DNA of 64,000 nucleotides from Artocarpus heterophyllus (lineage: Eukaryota > Streptophyta > Magnoliopsida > Rosales > Moraceae): positions 9,214,420-9,278,419 of the forward strand of contig CM046340.1 of NCBI GenBank assembly GCA_025403435.1. The letters run 5' to 3'. The notes beneath the pieces are model-generated. The model was not told the DNA's origin. It did no database searches and saw only the letters and a program-made list of their open reading frames with translations. Of the stretch, positions 63,051 to 64,000 are shown piece by piece; positions within the stretch are counted from its first letter, which is position 1; each line of letters opens with the position of its first letter. The translations under genes were made by a program, and so were the position numbers.

Positions 63051-64000
63051 TATCACTTAGTCAGATTTGGTTGTCAGGTGCTTGGTCAGACATCTAGTTG
63101 GACTTGGTCAAATACCTGTTGGACACCTAATCAAACCTATGAAGGCTGCTGATTTTGAGGTGGTCCACATTTTTGAAAGGTCCTCAAATAATAAAAAATT
63201 TGCCCCATAACAGTTCTCTTTATTGTTAATATGAGGGTGAATTATCTTGTTATTGTGACTTCATGGCAACATTGGTTGTTGTAGTTATTAGTTAAGTAGG
63301 TTGATTTATCCAGATAATAATTACAGTATGAAAAAATTCTTGTATGTGTAACTCTAGTTTAAATTATCATATTCATACAAGTTTTTTTCTTAGTAGTTGC
63401 ATATTTCTTCATATTTGTAATTTAGATTAAATTTAAGTTCGAGACATGCACTATTGGTTGAGATATTCTAGAGTAAAAAGATCTTTGTCCAAATAGAATA
63501 CCAAAAAGAGTTGTCTAATGAGCTAAGATAGACATACCACGAGAAAGAGGAGGACGCCATGACATACACGATTGTTAAATGAGCCCATCCTAAAAACTTA
63601 TTAAATGTAGACTTGGCACGATTTTTAAGTGTGACGTGCCTTAAGCACACAACATGTTAAAGGATTAGTACAGACACAATAAAAGACACGACAATGGCAC
63701 CACACTATTGCTCTTTTATGTATGTTTTATAGTTTTCTTATGCGACTTACTTGTGCTTCTTTTTTTTTTTTTCTTAACAATATTCTATTTCATTTGAAGT
63801 TTTTCTTGGCGAAGTTTTCATATGTTGTAGGGTAGTCTAAAATTTTGTAGTTTCTATATCGAGCACAATTAAAGCAGGGACAACTTAAGGACATGAACAT
63901 AAACGACAATGGATCATGCATGTGGCCATAACTTAAATGATCTATTTAGTTCACAATTTAAACCACTGTTAAATTTTTTTTGCTTAAGTGCTTTCTCTCA
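63051..64000. other. Intergenic, no gene recognised
   Basis: AT-rich. The minus-strand frame 63650-63468 looks like repeat-derived sequence and is unrecognised. Confidence 0.4.

Overview
This is plant nuclear DNA, most likely from a eudicot (possibly a rosid; the species cannot be fixed from sequence alone). It is AT-rich and intron-containing, and it is rich in LTR retrotransposons of plant lineages. I support four host genes: a bacterial-type phosphoenolpyruvate carboxylase (PPC4-like, minus strand, 20 coding exons, 14232-25870), two NUDX1-type Nudix hydrolases in tandem on the plus strand (32920-34170 and 46688-47926), and a single-exon MIZU-KUSSEI1-like (DUF617) gene (57946-58782). Exon joins were made by hand from GT/AG signals, reading-frame continuity and remembered family sequence. 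All four joined frames stay open.

Layout. 1-2961 is the 3' part of a Ty3/gypsy chromovirus (plus strand) cut by the window edge. 2962-13960 is repeat-dominated: a SINE-like insertion with target duplications (6027-6177), a LINE reverse-transcriptase scrap (about 7085-7345), a decayed Athila-like gypsy element lacking RT and integrase (about 8041-11872), and GC-rich islands. 14232-25870 is the PEPC gene; one of its introns holds an old Ty1/copia element (17204-20569) that itself contains a LINE 3' fragment. 25980-32900 is intergenic, with several small MITE-like elements and a degenerate long-TIR element. 32920-47926 holds the Nudix pair, separated by a complete young copy of the same chromovirus (35240-44075, minus strand) and by a 1.15-kb long-TIR element. 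49430-51946 is a gypsy-type solo LTR with a two-level internal repeat. 51947-64000 is mostly AT-rich intergenic DNA around the DUF617 gene, with a diverged 589-bp tandem duplication, more MITEs and a 24-bp minisatellite.

How parts relate. The host genes are not an operon or an obvious pathway cluster. The two Nudix genes are paralogues from local duplication. The main history recorded here is transposition: the two chromovirus copies form a large inverted pair about 32 kb apart, one broken by a single nonsense codon and the other with an intact polyprotein and LTRs that differ, by my reading, at only two adjacent bases. I found no evidence of a novel defence, secretion or biosynthetic system. 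The most unusual signals are the extended tRNA-like primer-binding region of the young element, the hierarchical repeat inside an LTR, and the nested insertions inside a PEPC intron.
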